Shown: positions 53,141-62,787, counted from the first letter of the stretch. The stretch is DNA of 64,000 nucleotides from Streptomyces sp. 71268 (GCF_029392895.1 NZ_CP114200.1:4371001-4435000), one strand, 5' to 3'. Program-made: numbers and translations. The notes: a model not told the origin generated them from the sequence alone.

Positions 53141-53812
53141 TCAACCGCGCGGCTTCGCCCCGCCGCGCCCGCCCCCGGCGGCCGGTTTCCGCGCCCCGCC
53201 CCTCCCACCGCCCGCCCCGCCGCCCGACTCGCCCTTGGCCGCGCGGGCGGCCTGCTTGGCGCTCTGCTTGTACGCGCGGACCTTGGCCAGCGTCTCGGGG
53301 CCCGTGATGTCGGCGGCCGAGCGGTACGCGCCCTCCTCGCCGTACGCCCCCGCCGCCTCCCGCCAGCCGGCGGGCCGCACGCCGAGCTGCTTGCCGAGCA
53401 GGGCCAGGAAGATCTGGGACTTCTGCTTGCCGAAGCCCGGCAGGTCGTTCAGGCGGCGCAGCACTTCCCTCCCGTCGTCGCAGTCGCGCCAGAGGTTGGT
53501 GGGGTCGCCGTCGTAGTGCTCGACCAGGTACGCGCAGAGCTGCTGGACGCGCCCGGCCATCGAGCCCGGGTAGCGGTGCACGGCGGGCTTGGCGGACAGC
53601 AGGGCGGCGAACTCCTCCGGGTCGCGGCCGGCGATGACGTGGGCGTCGAGGTCGTCGGCGCCCAGCCGGCTGGCGATGGTGTACGGGCCGGCGAAGGCCC
53701 ACTCCATCGGGACCTGTTGGTCGAGCAGCATGCCGATCAGCGTGGCCAGCGGGCTGCGGCTGAGCAGGGCGTCGGCGGCGGGCTCCTGGGCGAGCCGGAT
53801 GCTGGTGTCCAT
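53141..53812 (-). CDS. HhH-GPD type base-excision repair protein
   Basis: A 223-residue DNA glycosylase-like protein. Residues about 15-145: SPLATLIGMLLDQQVPMEWAFAGPYTI and the helix-hairpin-helix LNDLPGFGKQKSQIFLALLGKQLGV with the GPD region following (EEGAYRSAADI). No iron-sulfur Cys cluster. A basic Gly/Ala/Lys-rich tail (about 190-223) could contact DNA. Close to the TIGR03252 family of Actinobacteria as I remember it. ATG 53812. The lesion it removes is unknown. Confidence 0.87.
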   Translation of the reverse strand: MDTSIRLAQEPAADALLSRSPLATLIGMLLDQQVPMEWAFAGPYTIASRLGADDLDAHVIAGRDPEEFAALLSAKPAVHRYPGSMAGRVQQLCAYLVEHYDGDPTNLWRDCDDGREVLRRLNDLPGFGKQKSQIFLALLGKQLGVRPAGWREAAGAYGEEGAYRSAADITGPETLAKVRAYKQSAKQAARAAKGESGGGAGGGRGGARKPAAGGGRGGAKPRG

Positions 53813-54174
53813 GGGCGGTCAGGGCGCCGGGGCCGGTGGTGGACGTGGCCCGGGCTGTCCCCGTCCTCCTCTCGTGCCGGGCGGTCGCGGGGGACGTGCT
53901 CTGCGGCCATCCTTTCCCGCGCCCCCGCCCTCCGCGACCGCGCGCCACGCCGGGGCCCGCCGCGTGTCCGGGCGCGTGCGTGGGGCGGGCGGACGCCGCG
54001 CCGGTCGGGTGGGGGCCAGGTGGTCCGTAGCCCGGCCATGGCGGGCCCGGCCCGGTCGGGGCAGGATCGGGTCGGCGGGTGGGCGGCCGGTACGGCGCGT
54101 ACCCGGCTCGCGGAGCGGATCGGATCGGATCGCGTCGGACCGGTTCGGTAGATCGGTAGAGGGGACGGCTGGCT
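53813..54174. other. Intergenic region; short GGATC-type repeats
   Basis: About 360 bp between divergent genes. Near the right end (54113-54160) CGGATCGGAT and GGTAGATCGGTAG repeats stand before the next gene's GTG. No gene is supported on either strand. Confidence 0.45.
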
Positions 54175-54855
54175 GTGAAGGTAGTGATCTTTGGTGCGAC
54201 CGGGATGGTCGGGCAGGGCGTGCTGCGGGAGTGCCTGCTCGACTCCCGGGTGGAGAGCGTGCTCGCGGTCGGCCGGACCTCGCTCGGGCGGCGCCACCCC
54301 AAGCTGCGGGAGGTCATCCACGGCGACTTCACCGACTTCGGGCCCATCGGCGCCGAACTGGCCGGCCTCGACGCCTGCTTCTGGTGCCTGGGCATATCGG
54401 CCGGCGGCAAGAGCGCGGCGGAGTACCGGCGGGTGACGTACGACTACACGCTCGCCGGCGCGCACGAGCTGGCCGAGCGCAGCCCGGGGCTCACCTACAC
54501 CTACGTCTCCGGCGAGGGCACCGACGGCACCGGCCGGTCCCGGGCCAGGTGGGCGCGGGTCAAGGGGGAGACGGAGAACGCGCTGCTGGCGATGGACGGC
54601 CTGGAGGCGTACCTGTTCCGGCCCAACTACATCCACCCGGTGCACGGCGAGCGGTCCAAGACGCCGCTGTACCGGGCGGCGTACGCGGCCACCTCCTGGG
54701 CGTACCCGGTGCTGCGCCGGGTCGCGCCCGGGCAGGTGACCTCGACGGAGCGGTTGGGGCAGGCCATGATCGCCGTCGTCGGGCGGCGCGGCGGCGAACG
54801 GGTGTTGCGCAGCCGGGAGATCAACCGGATCGCGGGCGGGGCCGGGGTGGAGTAG
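54175..54855 (+). CDS. NAD(P)-binding atypical SDR (epimerase-like)
   Basis: A 226-residue Rossmann protein: KVVIFGATGMVGQGVLRECL (GxxGxxG), REVIHGDFTDFGPIGAELAGLDACFWCLGIS, then a YTYVSGEGTDGTGRSRARWARVKGETE segment in place of the usual YxxxK and EAYLFRPNYIHPVHG. It is similar to NAD(P)H-binding proteins related to the yeast/animal HTATIP2-type oxidoreductases. Start GTG 54175 with AGAGGGGA upstream. Stand-alone; substrate unknown. Confidence 0.85.
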   Translation: MKVVIFGATGMVGQGVLRECLLDSRVESVLAVGRTSLGRRHPKLREVIHGDFTDFGPIGAELAGLDACFWCLGISAGGKSAAEYRRVTYDYTLAGAHELAERSPGLTYTYVSGEGTDGTGRSRARWARVKGETENALLAMDGLEAYLFRPNYIHPVHGERSKTPLYRAAYAATSWAYPVLRRVAPGQVTSTERLGQAMIAVVGRRGGERVLRSREINRIAGGAGVE

Positions 54856-55012
54856 GCGGCGGCGCGGGCCCGGGCGGGGACGGCCGGGCGGCGGGCCGAC
54901 GCGGCCCGCGTGGCGGGCGCACGGGCCCGGTCCGACACCCGGTCGTCGTGCCGTGGGCCGGTGGGCCCGCCAGAAGCTCACCGACCCGGGGCGCCCCGCC
55001 CGGGTGCCCCGT

Positions 55013-55501
55013 TCACTCCACCTCGTTGAGCCGCCCCGTCGCCACGTCGAAGACGAAGCCGCGCACGGCGTCCGTGTGGGGCACGAACGGGCTGGCCTTG
55101 ATCCGCCGCACCGACTGCCGCACGTCCTGCTCCACGTCGCCGAACGCCTCCGCCGCCCACGGCGGCCGAATGCCCGTCTCCTCCTCGATCTGCCGCCGGA
55201 ACGCGTCGTCCGAGAACGTCAGCATCCCGCAGTCGGTGTGGTGGACGAGCACGATCTCCCGCGTGCCGAGCAGCCGTTGGCTGATCGCCAGCGACCGGAT
55301 CTCGTTCTCGGTGACCGCGCCCCCGGCGTTGCGGATGACGTGCGCCTCACCCTCCTGAATGCCCAGCGCCGCGTACACGTTCAGCCGCGCGTCCATGCAG
55401 GCCACCACCGCCACGTGACGCGAGGGCGGCAGCGGCAGCGGCCCTTCGAAGGAAGCGGCGTACGCCTCGTTGTTGGCCAGGTACTCGTCGGTGACGGACA
55501 T
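55013..55501 (-). CDS. Beta-class carbonic anhydrase
   Basis: A 162-residue enzyme. The zinc ligands are readable: Cys in VAVVACMDARLNV (with the Asp-Arg dyad), His in VLVHHTDCGMLTF and Cys in the same motif (HxxC). IRNAGGAVTENEIRSLAISQRLLGTREI is typical. It interconverts CO2 and bicarbonate. ATG 55501 follows CAGGAAG. Short variants of this type are widespread in Actinobacteria. It stands alone. Confidence 0.92.
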   Translation of the reverse strand: MSVTDEYLANNEAYAASFEGPLPLPPSRHVAVVACMDARLNVYAALGIQEGEAHVIRNAGGAVTENEIRSLAISQRLLGTREIVLVHHTDCGMLTFSDDAFRRQIEEETGIRPPWAAEAFGDVEQDVRQSVRRIKASPFVPHTDAVRGFVFDVATGRLNEVE

Positions 55502-55671
55502 GGTGCACCCGCTTCCTGTCGGCGTGACGCTTGGTGATCGCCACAGCACGGTACGGGCGCGCGAACGCCCTTCGGAAGCCACCGGGCCGCCCGTACACAC
55601 GCCTGTAGCGTCGCCGCAACAAGCGGATGGCGCGTGGTAGTTGGTGAGGCGTGTGGTCCCGGCGGAGGCAT

Positions 55672-56721
55672 CTACTCGCCCCCGCCACCGCCGTCGCCCC
55701 CGCCGCCGTCGCCCCCACCGCCGTCGCCGCCACCGCCGTCACTCCCGCCGCCGTCACCCCAGCCTTCCCCGCCGGAGCCGCCGCCCGAGTCGTCGCTGCC
55801 ACCACCGATGTGGGTGAACCACGGCTGCTCCCAGGTGATCGGCTCACCCGGGTCGGGGGCGGGGCGGCGGGTGCCGAAGCGGATCGAGCCGGTGCCGTCG
55901 CCGAGGGCGAAGGCGATCGCGAAGAACTGGGCCAGCACGGCGTCGAGCGGGTCCGCGCTCTCGTAGCGCACGCCGGCGAGTGGCAGCAGCGGCTGGCTGC
56001 GGGTGCGGGCCGGCTCGGCCCGGGTCAGGCGGGCCACCAGCCGGCCGTCGCGGGACAGTTCGGAGCCTCGGTGGTCGTACCGGCGCAGCCCCCACTCGCC
56101 CCACTCGGTCCGCAGGGTGACGGCGCGCTGCGACTTGCGCCAGCTCTGCCGTACGGCGAGCGACGCCGGCCGCTCGTCGATGGTCACCGCGAGCATGCCG
56201 GCCGCGTCGCGGCTTCCGTACGGCATGCCGTACGGGCCGCGCAGGCGGACGACCGGCGTGCCCGCGCCCCAGACGTCGGCGCGCACCAACCTGCGGTCGA
56301 CGGTCACGGTGATCGGGCCGGTGGGCCCGGTCGCCTGGCGGCGGGCTATCCACAGCGGTACGCCCTCACCGCGCGCCTGGGCCGCCGCCGCTGCCACCGC
56401 GTCGGCGCCGCCGCTCCGGCGCACGGCCAGGTGCCCCAGCGCGTCGGCGAACTCCCGCGCCCGGCGCGCCTTCACCGGCTTGACCGAGCCCGAGGCGCGG
56501 ACCACGGGCACGACGCCGCTGCCTGCTGGCAACCCGTCGAGCGGGCGCTCGGCCCCGCCCCCGCCGAGCCACTGGCCGCGCAGGAACGCGTCGGCCATCG
56601 CCACCATGTTGAGGTGGGACAGCGGCGTACGGGTCCCACCGACCCGCAGCGTGCTGTCGTTGAGTTCGACCGTGGTGGCCAGCGGAACCCATGACCTTTC
56701 GGCGTAGCTGACGTCGTTCAC
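55672..56721 (-). CDS. Hypothetical protein with Gly/Asp-rich C-terminal tail
   Basis: A 349-residue protein of unknown function. The first 300 residues are a soluble mixed fold (ERSWVPLATTVELNDSTLRVGGTRTPLSHLNMVAMADAF..., VTIDERPASLAVRQSWRKSQRAVTLRTEWGEWGLRRYDHRGSELS). The last 45 residues are (GGDGG)n repeats encoded by a 15-bp tandem repeat. No signal peptide or helix. GTG 56721 follows GGGGGAACG. It could be a phospholipid-scramblase or YxeF-like protein, but I would not name it. Confidence 0.72.
   Translation of the reverse strand: MNDVSYAERSWVPLATTVELNDSTLRVGGTRTPLSHLNMVAMADAFLRGQWLGGGGAERPLDGLPAGSGVVPVVRASGSVKPVKARRAREFADALGHLAVRRSGGADAVAAAAAQARGEGVPLWIARRQATGPTGPITVTVDRRLVRADVWGAGTPVVRLRGPYGMPYGSRDAAGMLAVTIDERPASLAVRQSWRKSQRAVTLRTEWGEWGLRRYDHRGSELSRDGRLVARLTRAEPARTRSQPLLPLAGVRYESADPLDAVLAQFFAIAFALGDGTGSIRFGTRRPAPDPGEPITWEQPWFTHIGGGSDDSGGGSGGEGWGDGGGSDGGGGDGGGGDGGGGDGGGGGE
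55691..55760 (-). repeat. 15-bp tandem repeat encoding a Gly/Asp tail
   Basis: Four to five copies of a CCGTCGCCCCCGCCG-like unit at the end of the preceding gene encode GGDGG repeats. Copy number may vary between strains. Confidence 0.85.
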
Positions 56722-56933
56722 CGTTCCCCCGTCGCCGTTCTCGGTGCGCTGGTCGTGCCTGCTGTGTCTGTCGTGCTTGTCGTGCCTGTGGTGTCTGTGA
56801 TGCCTGCCGTGCTCGTGGCAGGCGCGCGGCGGCCCGTGGTGGGTCGGCGCGCGAGGGGCAAGACGCGAGGTGGTGGGCGCGCGGTTGCCGCGCGGCGCGG
56901 GGCGTTTCGCGGGGCGTTTCGCGGGGTGGCTGG

Positions 56934-59900
56934 TCAGGGGGGCGGGTGCGGGGCATGGGCGGGTTCGGGGCCGGGAGCGGGGGCGGTATGTGGGGTGGGG
57001 ACGTGGTTCCTTACGGCGTCCGCGGGGGACAGGTGGGTGCCGCGGGCGAAGGCGGCGGCGAACCCCGGGGCGCCGAGGGCCGCGCGGGCCGCCGCCGTGA
57101 CGCGGTTCACGTCGGTGCGCTCGGCCGGCGGCAGCGGGCTGGCCACCGAGTCGCGGGCCGCGGCGGCGGCGCCGAGCAGCGTGGCGGCGTCGTCGGCCGC
57201 GCCGGCCAGGGCCCGGGCGCCCGCCAACCCTTCCAGGGCCAGGGCGAGCGCGCGCGGGTCGCCGAGCCCGCGCGCGACGGCGTAGCCGTCCAGGTGCCGG
57301 GCGAGCGCCGTGGCGGCGTCGCCGCGCAGTTCGGCCACGAAGCCCAGCTCGGCCAGAACGAGGCTGCCGCCCGGGCCGTAACCCGTTTCCCGGAACCAGT
57401 CCAGGAGCGCGTCCAGATGGCGTTCGGCCGTGTCGTGGTCGCCCTCGGCCCGAGCCCCGAGCGCGAGCCCGATCTCGGCGCTGACCTGGCCGGATCGGGA
57501 GTTCTGCGCGCGGGCCAGGTGGAGCGCGCGGGTGTGGTGGGCGCGTGCCCGCGCGGTGTCGCCGGTCAGCAGGGCGATGCGGCCGAGCCCCGTGTGCCGC
57601 CGGGACACCTCCGCCCCGAGGCCCAACTCCTCCGCGAGTTCCAGGCCGGCGCGATGCAGTCGGGTGGCGCGCGGGTAGTCACCGGTTATCTCGGCCAGCG
57701 TGGCGAGTGGGAAGACGGTCTGCGCCTGGCCCCAGCGGTCGCCGAGGTCGCGGAAGAGTCGCGCGCTCAACTCGCCGTCGTGCCGCACCGCGTCCAGGTC
57801 GCCGCGCGCCATCGCGTGCCGGGCTCGCACGCTGAGCGCCGCGGCGGTGCCCCAGGTGTCGCCCAGCGCGCGGAAGGCGGTGACGGCCTGGTCGACCAAC
57901 TCCTCACCGGTCGCCACGTCCCCGGCCCCCAACTGGGCCGTGCCGAGCAGCCACAACGCGGTGGCGCGGCCGTGCGGGTCGTCCAACTCGTCGTACGCCC
58001 GCAGGACGGCCCGAATGCGGGCCCGGGAGCCGCCTGCCGCCACCTCGGTGCCGGCGGGGGCGGGGGCGGGGGACGGGACGGAGGTGGAGGCGGAGGCGGA
58101 GGCTTCGGGGGCGCTGAACTCCGCCGTACCGGCCGGGATCGCGGCGGGGCCCGGGTGCTCCATGCGGCTCGGGTGTTCGACGGTGCCCGTGGTGAGTGCG
58201 ATGGCGGTGTGCCAGGCGGTGGCCAGGGCGCGGGGTGGGGTGATGGCGGCGGGCGGGTGCGGGGCCGTGGCCAGCGCGGCGGCCAGCGCACGGCCGGCCT
58301 CGGCGAGCCGGCCGCGCACCACCCAGTACCAGGCGAGCGCGTTCACCATGCGCAACGCGCGGTCGCCGCCGGCGGCATGGCGTACGGCGTGGTCGAGCGC
58401 CCGGCGCAGGTTGGCTCCCTCGTCGTCCAGGCGCTCAAGCCAGTACCGCTGCTCGGGCCCGCGCAGCCGGGGCGCGACCCGTTCCGCGAGGTCGGCGTAG
58501 TACCGGCCGTGCCGCTCGCGTACGGATTCCGCCTCGCCGGCCGCGCGCAGCCGCTCCGCGCCGTAGGCGCTCACCGACTCCAGGAGCCGGTAACGCGGAC
58601 CCGTCGGCCCGTCGTCCACCACCACCAGGGACCGTTCCACCAGCCGGGCGAGCACGTCGAGCACCCGGCCGGAGCCGTCCTGCCCCGCGACCGCCGCCTG
58701 GCCGCACACGGCCTCGGCCGCCTCCGGCGCGCAGCCGCCCGCGAAGACGGCGAGCCGGCGCAGCACGGCGCGCTCGGGGTCGGTCAGCAGGCCCCAGCTC
58801 CAGTCGATCATCGTGCGCAGGGTGCGGTGCCGGGCGGGGGCGTCGCGGTGGCCGCCGGAGAGGAGGGTGAGCCGCTCGTCGAGGCGCGCGGCGAGCCCGT
58901 GCACCCCCAGCGTGCGCACCCGGGCCGCCGCCAACTCCAGTGCCAGCGGCAGACCGTCGAGGCGGCGGCAGAGCGCCGCGACGGCCGGGGCGTTGGCCGC
59001 CGTGAGGGCGAAGCCGGGGGCGCTCGCCGCGCGGGCCACGAAGAGCTGGACGGAACCGAACTCCTCGAGGGCGGACGGGTCCGCGTCGCTCGCCGGGGCC
59101 GGCAGCTCAAGGGGCGGTACCGGCCACACCCGCTCCCCGGCGACGCCGAGTGGTTCCTGGCTGGTGGCCAGCACGCACAGCCCGGGCGCGGCCCGCAGCA
59201 ACGCCGCCACCACGTGCCCGACCGGCTCCACGAGGTGCTCGCAGTTGTCCAGCACCAGCAACACCCGCATCGCGCGCACCGCCCCGACCAGCCGATCGAG
59301 CCGGGCGGCGCCGCACGCGCGCGGGGAAGCCGTCGCGTCGGGAGCGAAGACGGGATCGGGGACGGGAGCGGGGGCGGGAGCGGGGGCGGGAGCGGGGGCG
59401 GAACCGTGGCCGGGCTCGGGCGAGTGTGGGGTGTCGTCGCGGATGGCCAGCACCTTCAGCACGCGCTCGACCACGGCGTACGTACTCGCGTCATACGTGC
59501 CCGCGTCGTACGCACCCGCGTCGTACGCACCCGCGTCGTACGCGTCCGGGTTCGCGTCGACGTTCGTGCCCGCGCCCGCGCTCGCCTGGGCTTCGGGGCC
59601 GAGGGTGGCCAGTTCCACCAACCACACGCCGTCGGTGAAGCCGCCCCCGACAGCCGGGAAGTCGCCACCGGTGGACGGTTCCCCGACGGTCGGGCCCTCG
59701 ACGGTCAGGCCGTTGATGTACGGGTCGTTGGCGTACGGATCGTCGGCGTACGGGTCGCCAGCGGGCGGGGCGACGGGCCGGGCCCGCAGCCGGCCCGCGG
59801 CGGCGAGGGCGAGGCGTGTCTTGCCGACGCCGCCCGGTCCGGTGAGCGTCACCAGGCGGTGCGGGCCGAGGAGTTCGGCGATGGCGGACACGGCGTCGGC

Positions 59901-60833
59901 GCGGCCGATGAGCGGTGAGACGGCGGCCGGAAGGTTGCCGGGGCCCGGGCCGGAGGACGGCCGGGCGGCGGGTCCCGGCGCACGGTTCGGCACCACAGCG
60001 CCGGCGGTCCCGCTGTGAACACGCGCCTTGAGCGGGGCCGGAGGGGTGTCGAGCGACGGGTCCTGGCGCAGCATGGCCTGTTGGAGGGCGACGAGTGCCG
60101 GGCTCGGGCTCAGGCCCGTCTCGTCGGCCAGGCGGCGGCGCAGCACGGCGTACTCCTCCAGCGCCTCCGCCGGGCGCCCGGCCAGGTAGAGGGCCCGCAA
60201 CCGGGTGCCCCACAGCCGTTCCCGTAGCGGGTAGCGCTCGACCAGGGCGCTCAGCTCGCCGGTCAGCGCGGCGTGTTCGCCCAGCGCGAGCCGGGCCTCG
60301 GCGCGCTCCTCCCACGCGGTCAGCCGGTCCTCGTCGAGCCGGGTGACGGCCGCCCGCGCGAACGGCCGGTCCGCGAAGTCGGCGAACGCCTCGCCGCGCC
60401 ACAGCTCAAGCGCCCGCGTCAGTACGCGCACGCGGGCGCGCGGGTCCGCCGTGCCTCGGGCCTGGCGGAGCAGCGCGGTGAAGCGGGTCGCGTCGACGGC
60501 CGCGCCGGTGGGGCCGTCAGCGGGGGCGTCGGCGGGGGCGCCGGCCCGAAGCGCGTAGCCGGCCGGGCCGGCGGTGAGCAGGTCCCGGCCGCCTGGTTCG
60601 GCCGCCGCCAGCACGCGACGGAGCTGCGACACCTTGCCCTGGAGCGCGTTGGTCGGGTGAGCGGGCAGCGCGTCGTCCTCCCACAGGGCGCCCACCAGCC
60701 GCTCCACGGCCACCGGCCGCCCCGGGTCCACGAGGAGCCGCGCGAGCAGCACCCGGACCCTCGCCCCCGGGACCGGCACGGGCGCGCCGTCCGCCGTCCA
60801 CACGGCGAGCGGGCCCAGCACCCCGAATCGCAT
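56934..60833 (-). CDS. BTAD/NB-ARC/TPR transcriptional activator (SARP-like, AfsR type)
   Basis: A 1299-residue regulator. N-terminal OmpR-like DNA-binding domain (MRFGVLGPLAVWTADGAPVPVPGARVRVLLARLLVD, LVGALWEDDALPAHPTNALQGKVSQLRRVL), then a BTAD helical domain (to about 270; RLWGTRLRALYLAGRPAEALEEYAVLRRRLADE). The AAA/NB-ARC part has Walker A TGPGGVGKTRLAL (about residue 350) and Walker B LLVLDNCEHL, with long low-complexity inserts. The C-terminal 500 residues are TPR-like. Similar to AfsR and SARP-LAL activators of secondary metabolism. Divergent from the imine-reductase-like gene, 270 bp away. ATG 60833 has no ribosome site; GTG 60842 is an alternative. Confidence 0.88.
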   Translation of the reverse strand: MRFGVLGPLAVWTADGAPVPVPGARVRVLLARLLVDPGRPVAVERLVGALWEDDALPAHPTNALQGKVSQLRRVLAAAEPGGRDLLTAGPAGYALRAGAPADAPADGPTGAAVDATRFTALLRQARGTADPRARVRVLTRALELWRGEAFADFADRPFARAAVTRLDEDRLTAWEERAEARLALGEHAALTGELSALVERYPLRERLWGTRLRALYLAGRPAEALEEYAVLRRRLADETGLSPSPALVALQQAMLRQDPSLDTPPAPLKARVHSGTAGAVVPNRAPGPAARPSSGPGPGNLPAAVSPLIGRADAVSAIAELLGPHRLVTLTGPGGVGKTRLALAAAGRLRARPVAPPAGDPYADDPYANDPYINGLTVEGPTVGEPSTGGDFPAVGGGFTDGVWLVELATLGPEAQASAGAGTNVDANPDAYDAGAYDAGAYDAGTYDASTYAVVERVLKVLAIRDDTPHSPEPGHGSAPAPAPAPAPAPVPDPVFAPDATASPRACGAARLDRLVGAVRAMRVLLVLDNCEHLVEPVGHVVAALLRAAPGLCVLATSQEPLGVAGERVWPVPPLELPAPASDADPSALEEFGSVQLFVARAASAPGFALTAANAPAVAALCRRLDGLPLALELAAARVRTLGVHGLAARLDERLTLLSGGHRDAPARHRTLRTMIDWSWGLLTDPERAVLRRLAVFAGGCAPEAAEAVCGQAAVAGQDGSGRVLDVLARLVERSLVVVDDGPTGPRYRLLESVSAYGAERLRAAGEAESVRERHGRYYADLAERVAPRLRGPEQRYWLERLDDEGANLRRALDHAVRHAAGGDRALRMVNALAWYWVVRGRLAEAGRALAAALATAPHPPAAITPPRALATAWHTAIALTTGTVEHPSRMEHPGPAAIPAGTAEFSAPEASASASTSVPSPAPAPAGTEVAAGGSRARIRAVLRAYDELDDPHGRATALWLLGTAQLGAGDVATGEELVDQAVTAFRALGDTWGTAAALSVRARHAMARGDLDAVRHDGELSARLFRDLGDRWGQAQTVFPLATLAEITGDYPRATRLHRAGLELAEELGLGAEVSRRHTGLGRIALLTGDTARARAHHTRALHLARAQNSRSGQVSAEIGLALGARAEGDHDTAERHLDALLDWFRETGYGPGGSLVLAELGFVAELRGDAATALARHLDGYAVARGLGDPRALALALEGLAGARALAGAADDAATLLGAAAAARDSVASPLPPAERTDVNRVTAAARAALGAPGFAAAFARGTHLSPADAVRNHVPTPHTAPAPGPEPAHAPHPPP
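59363..59398 (-). repeat. 12-bp tandem repeat encoding an Ala/Pro linker
   Basis: Three units of a CGGGAGCGGGGG period in the NB-ARC region of the large activator, encoding alternating Ala and Pro. Confidence 0.8.
59488..59547 (-). repeat. 15-bp tandem repeat encoding YDAGA-type linker
   Basis: Four near-identical 15-bp units (GCGTCGTACGCACCC and variants), encoding repeats of YDAGA within the large activator. They are likely copy-number variable and part of a flexible loop between the P-loop and the Walker B strand. Confidence 0.85.
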
Positions 60834-61103
60834 GGAGATCACGATAGCCCGCCGCCTCGAACGACCGTTCCCACCCGCGTTCCCGCCACCTCCTGCCGGC
60901 GCGCCCGCCCGTGTTCCCCCCCGACGCGCCCACTCGCGTCCGACGACCGACAGCGAACCGACAGCCGACCGGCAGCCCCCACCCGCAGGGTGAAACCACG
61001 CCCCGGGGACCGCCGAACCGACGCCCGTGGGGCACCCAACGCCGCCACGTACGAGACGTACGCCGGCCTCACCCACACGCACACCCGCCACAGGAGACAC
61101 GCC

Positions 61104-62075
61104 ATGCCCAGCACCGAGCCCCAGCCCCAACCCACCACCCCGTCCCAGCCCCAGCCCAGGAACCCCCAGCCCGGGGGCCCCCGGCCCGGGGACGATCACG
61201 ACCAGCACATCGCGGTCATCGGCCTCGGCAACCTGGGCCGCGTGCTGGCCGGGACGCTCCTGGACACCGGCTACCGGGTGACCGTCTGGAACCGGTCGGC
61301 CGCCCGGGCCGAGCCGCTGGTCGAGCGGGGCGCGCGGCGCGCGGAGACGGTGGCCGAGGCGGTCGCGGCGGCCGACCTGGTGATCGTCTGCGTGCTCGAC
61401 TATGCCGTGGTGCGCGAACTCCTCACCCCCGCCGCCGACGTACTCGCCGGCCGCGTGCTGCTCAACGTCACCTCCGGCACCCCCGAACAGGTCGGCGACA
61501 TCGCCCCGTGGGTGGCCGCGCAGGGCGCGTCGTACCTGGACGGCGCCGTGTACGCGGTGCCGCAGACCATCGGCACGCCGAGCGCGTTCGTCCTCTACAG
61601 CGGCTCGCCCGCGGCCTTCGCCGCCCACCGCGAACGGCTCGAACTCTTCGGCTCCGCCCGGTTCACCGGCGAGCGCCCGGAGACGGCGGCGGGTTACGAC
61701 ACGGCGATCCTCAGCGGCATGTACGGCATGTTCGCGGGCTTCTTCCACGCGGTGGCGCTCGCCGAGACATACGGCATCACGGCCACCGACCTGACCGACC
61801 CGCTGGTGCGCTGGCTCCGGGACGCCGCCGCCGCGCTGCCGGGATTCGCGGCCGAGATCGACGCCGGCGCGTACCTGACCGAGACCTCCAACCTGGACAT
61901 CAACGCGGCCGGCCTCGCCTCCATCCTCACCGCCAGTCAGACCCAGGGCGTTCCCACGGACCTGCTGGCCCCGCTCCACGCCCTGTTCACGGACCAACTC
62001 GCCCTCGGCCACGGCGCGGACAGCCTGGCGCGCGCGATCGAGTCGGTGCGGGGGGCGCGGGGAGTCAGTGGGTGA
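61104..62075 (+). CDS. NAD(P)-dependent oxidoreductase, imine reductase-like
   Basis: A 323-residue protein of the beta-hydroxyacid dehydrogenase/imine reductase superfamily. After a Pro/Gln-rich tail (1-34): IAVIGLGNLGRVLAGTLLDTGYRVTVWNRSAARAEPLVERGA (NADP-binding turn; NRS suggests NADPH), then VLLNVTSGTPEQVGDIAPW and ASYLDGAVYAVPQTIG, and a helical dimer domain with TETSNLDINAAGLASILTASQ. The catalytic residue cannot be fixed by eye. ATG 61104 follows CAGGAG. The gene is divergent from the BTAD activator, which may control it. Confidence 0.85.
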   Translation: MPSTEPQPQPTTPSQPQPRNPQPGGPRPGDDHDQHIAVIGLGNLGRVLAGTLLDTGYRVTVWNRSAARAEPLVERGARRAETVAEAVAAADLVIVCVLDYAVVRELLTPAADVLAGRVLLNVTSGTPEQVGDIAPWVAAQGASYLDGAVYAVPQTIGTPSAFVLYSGSPAAFAAHRERLELFGSARFTGERPETAAGYDTAILSGMYGMFAGFFHAVALAETYGITATDLTDPLVRWLRDAAAALPGFAAEIDAGAYLTETSNLDINAAGLASILTASQTQGVPTDLLAPLHALFTDQLALGHGADSLARAIESVRGARGVSG

Positions 62076-62170
62076 GGTGGCGGGGTAGTCCGGCCAGCTC
62101 GTCCGTCGGCCGGCCCGGGCGGGCCCCGGCGGGCGGCCCCGCGCGAGCCCCACGACCAGGGCCGGCCGGG

Positions 62171-62787
62171 TCAGGCTCCGTACGCGCGCAGGAAGACGTC
62201 CACGGCGCTGGCCGCGACGGTGTCCGGATCGGCGGTCGGGCGGTACTCCAGCGGGCCGGTGAGCAGCGAGAGGAAGTGTTCGGCGGCCAGCTCCGGATCG
62301 CTCGCGCGCAGGTGGCCGGCGAGGGCCAGCCGGGCCAGCCGGTCGGCGAGCGCGGACCGTACGCGCAGGGCCGTGCGCTCGCGCACGCTCGCCGCCAGAT
62401 CGGGGAACTGCGCGGCCTGCGCGCAGGCCAACTGCCGTACGGCCGCAGCTTCTTCGTCGGTCCAGGCGCGGAGCAGGTCGCGGGCGACGACCGTCAGCCG
62501 GTCGTGCGGGGCGCGGTCGGTGGCGGCCTCGCGCAGCCCCTCGACGACGGCCAGACACCGCGCGCCGATCCGGTCGGCGGCGGCCTCGACGGCCTCGCGG
62601 TAGAGGGTCTCCTTGTCGTGCAGGTGGTTGTAGACGGTCGGCTTGGCGACGCGCGCCTCCTGGGCGATGTCCTTCACGCACGCCTGCGTGTAGCCGTGCC
62701 GCGCGAAGACCGTGAACGCGCCGTCCAGGATCGCCTGCCGCCGCTCCGTCCGCCCACGGGGCGCCGTCCCGCCGCCCGTTGACATTT

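Noticed and set aside
60834..62681. Upstream continuation of the BTAD activator frame to 62681
   Set aside because: The part before ATG 60833 lies opposite the imine reductase-like gene and is low-complexity; MRFGVLGPL is the usual start of the family.
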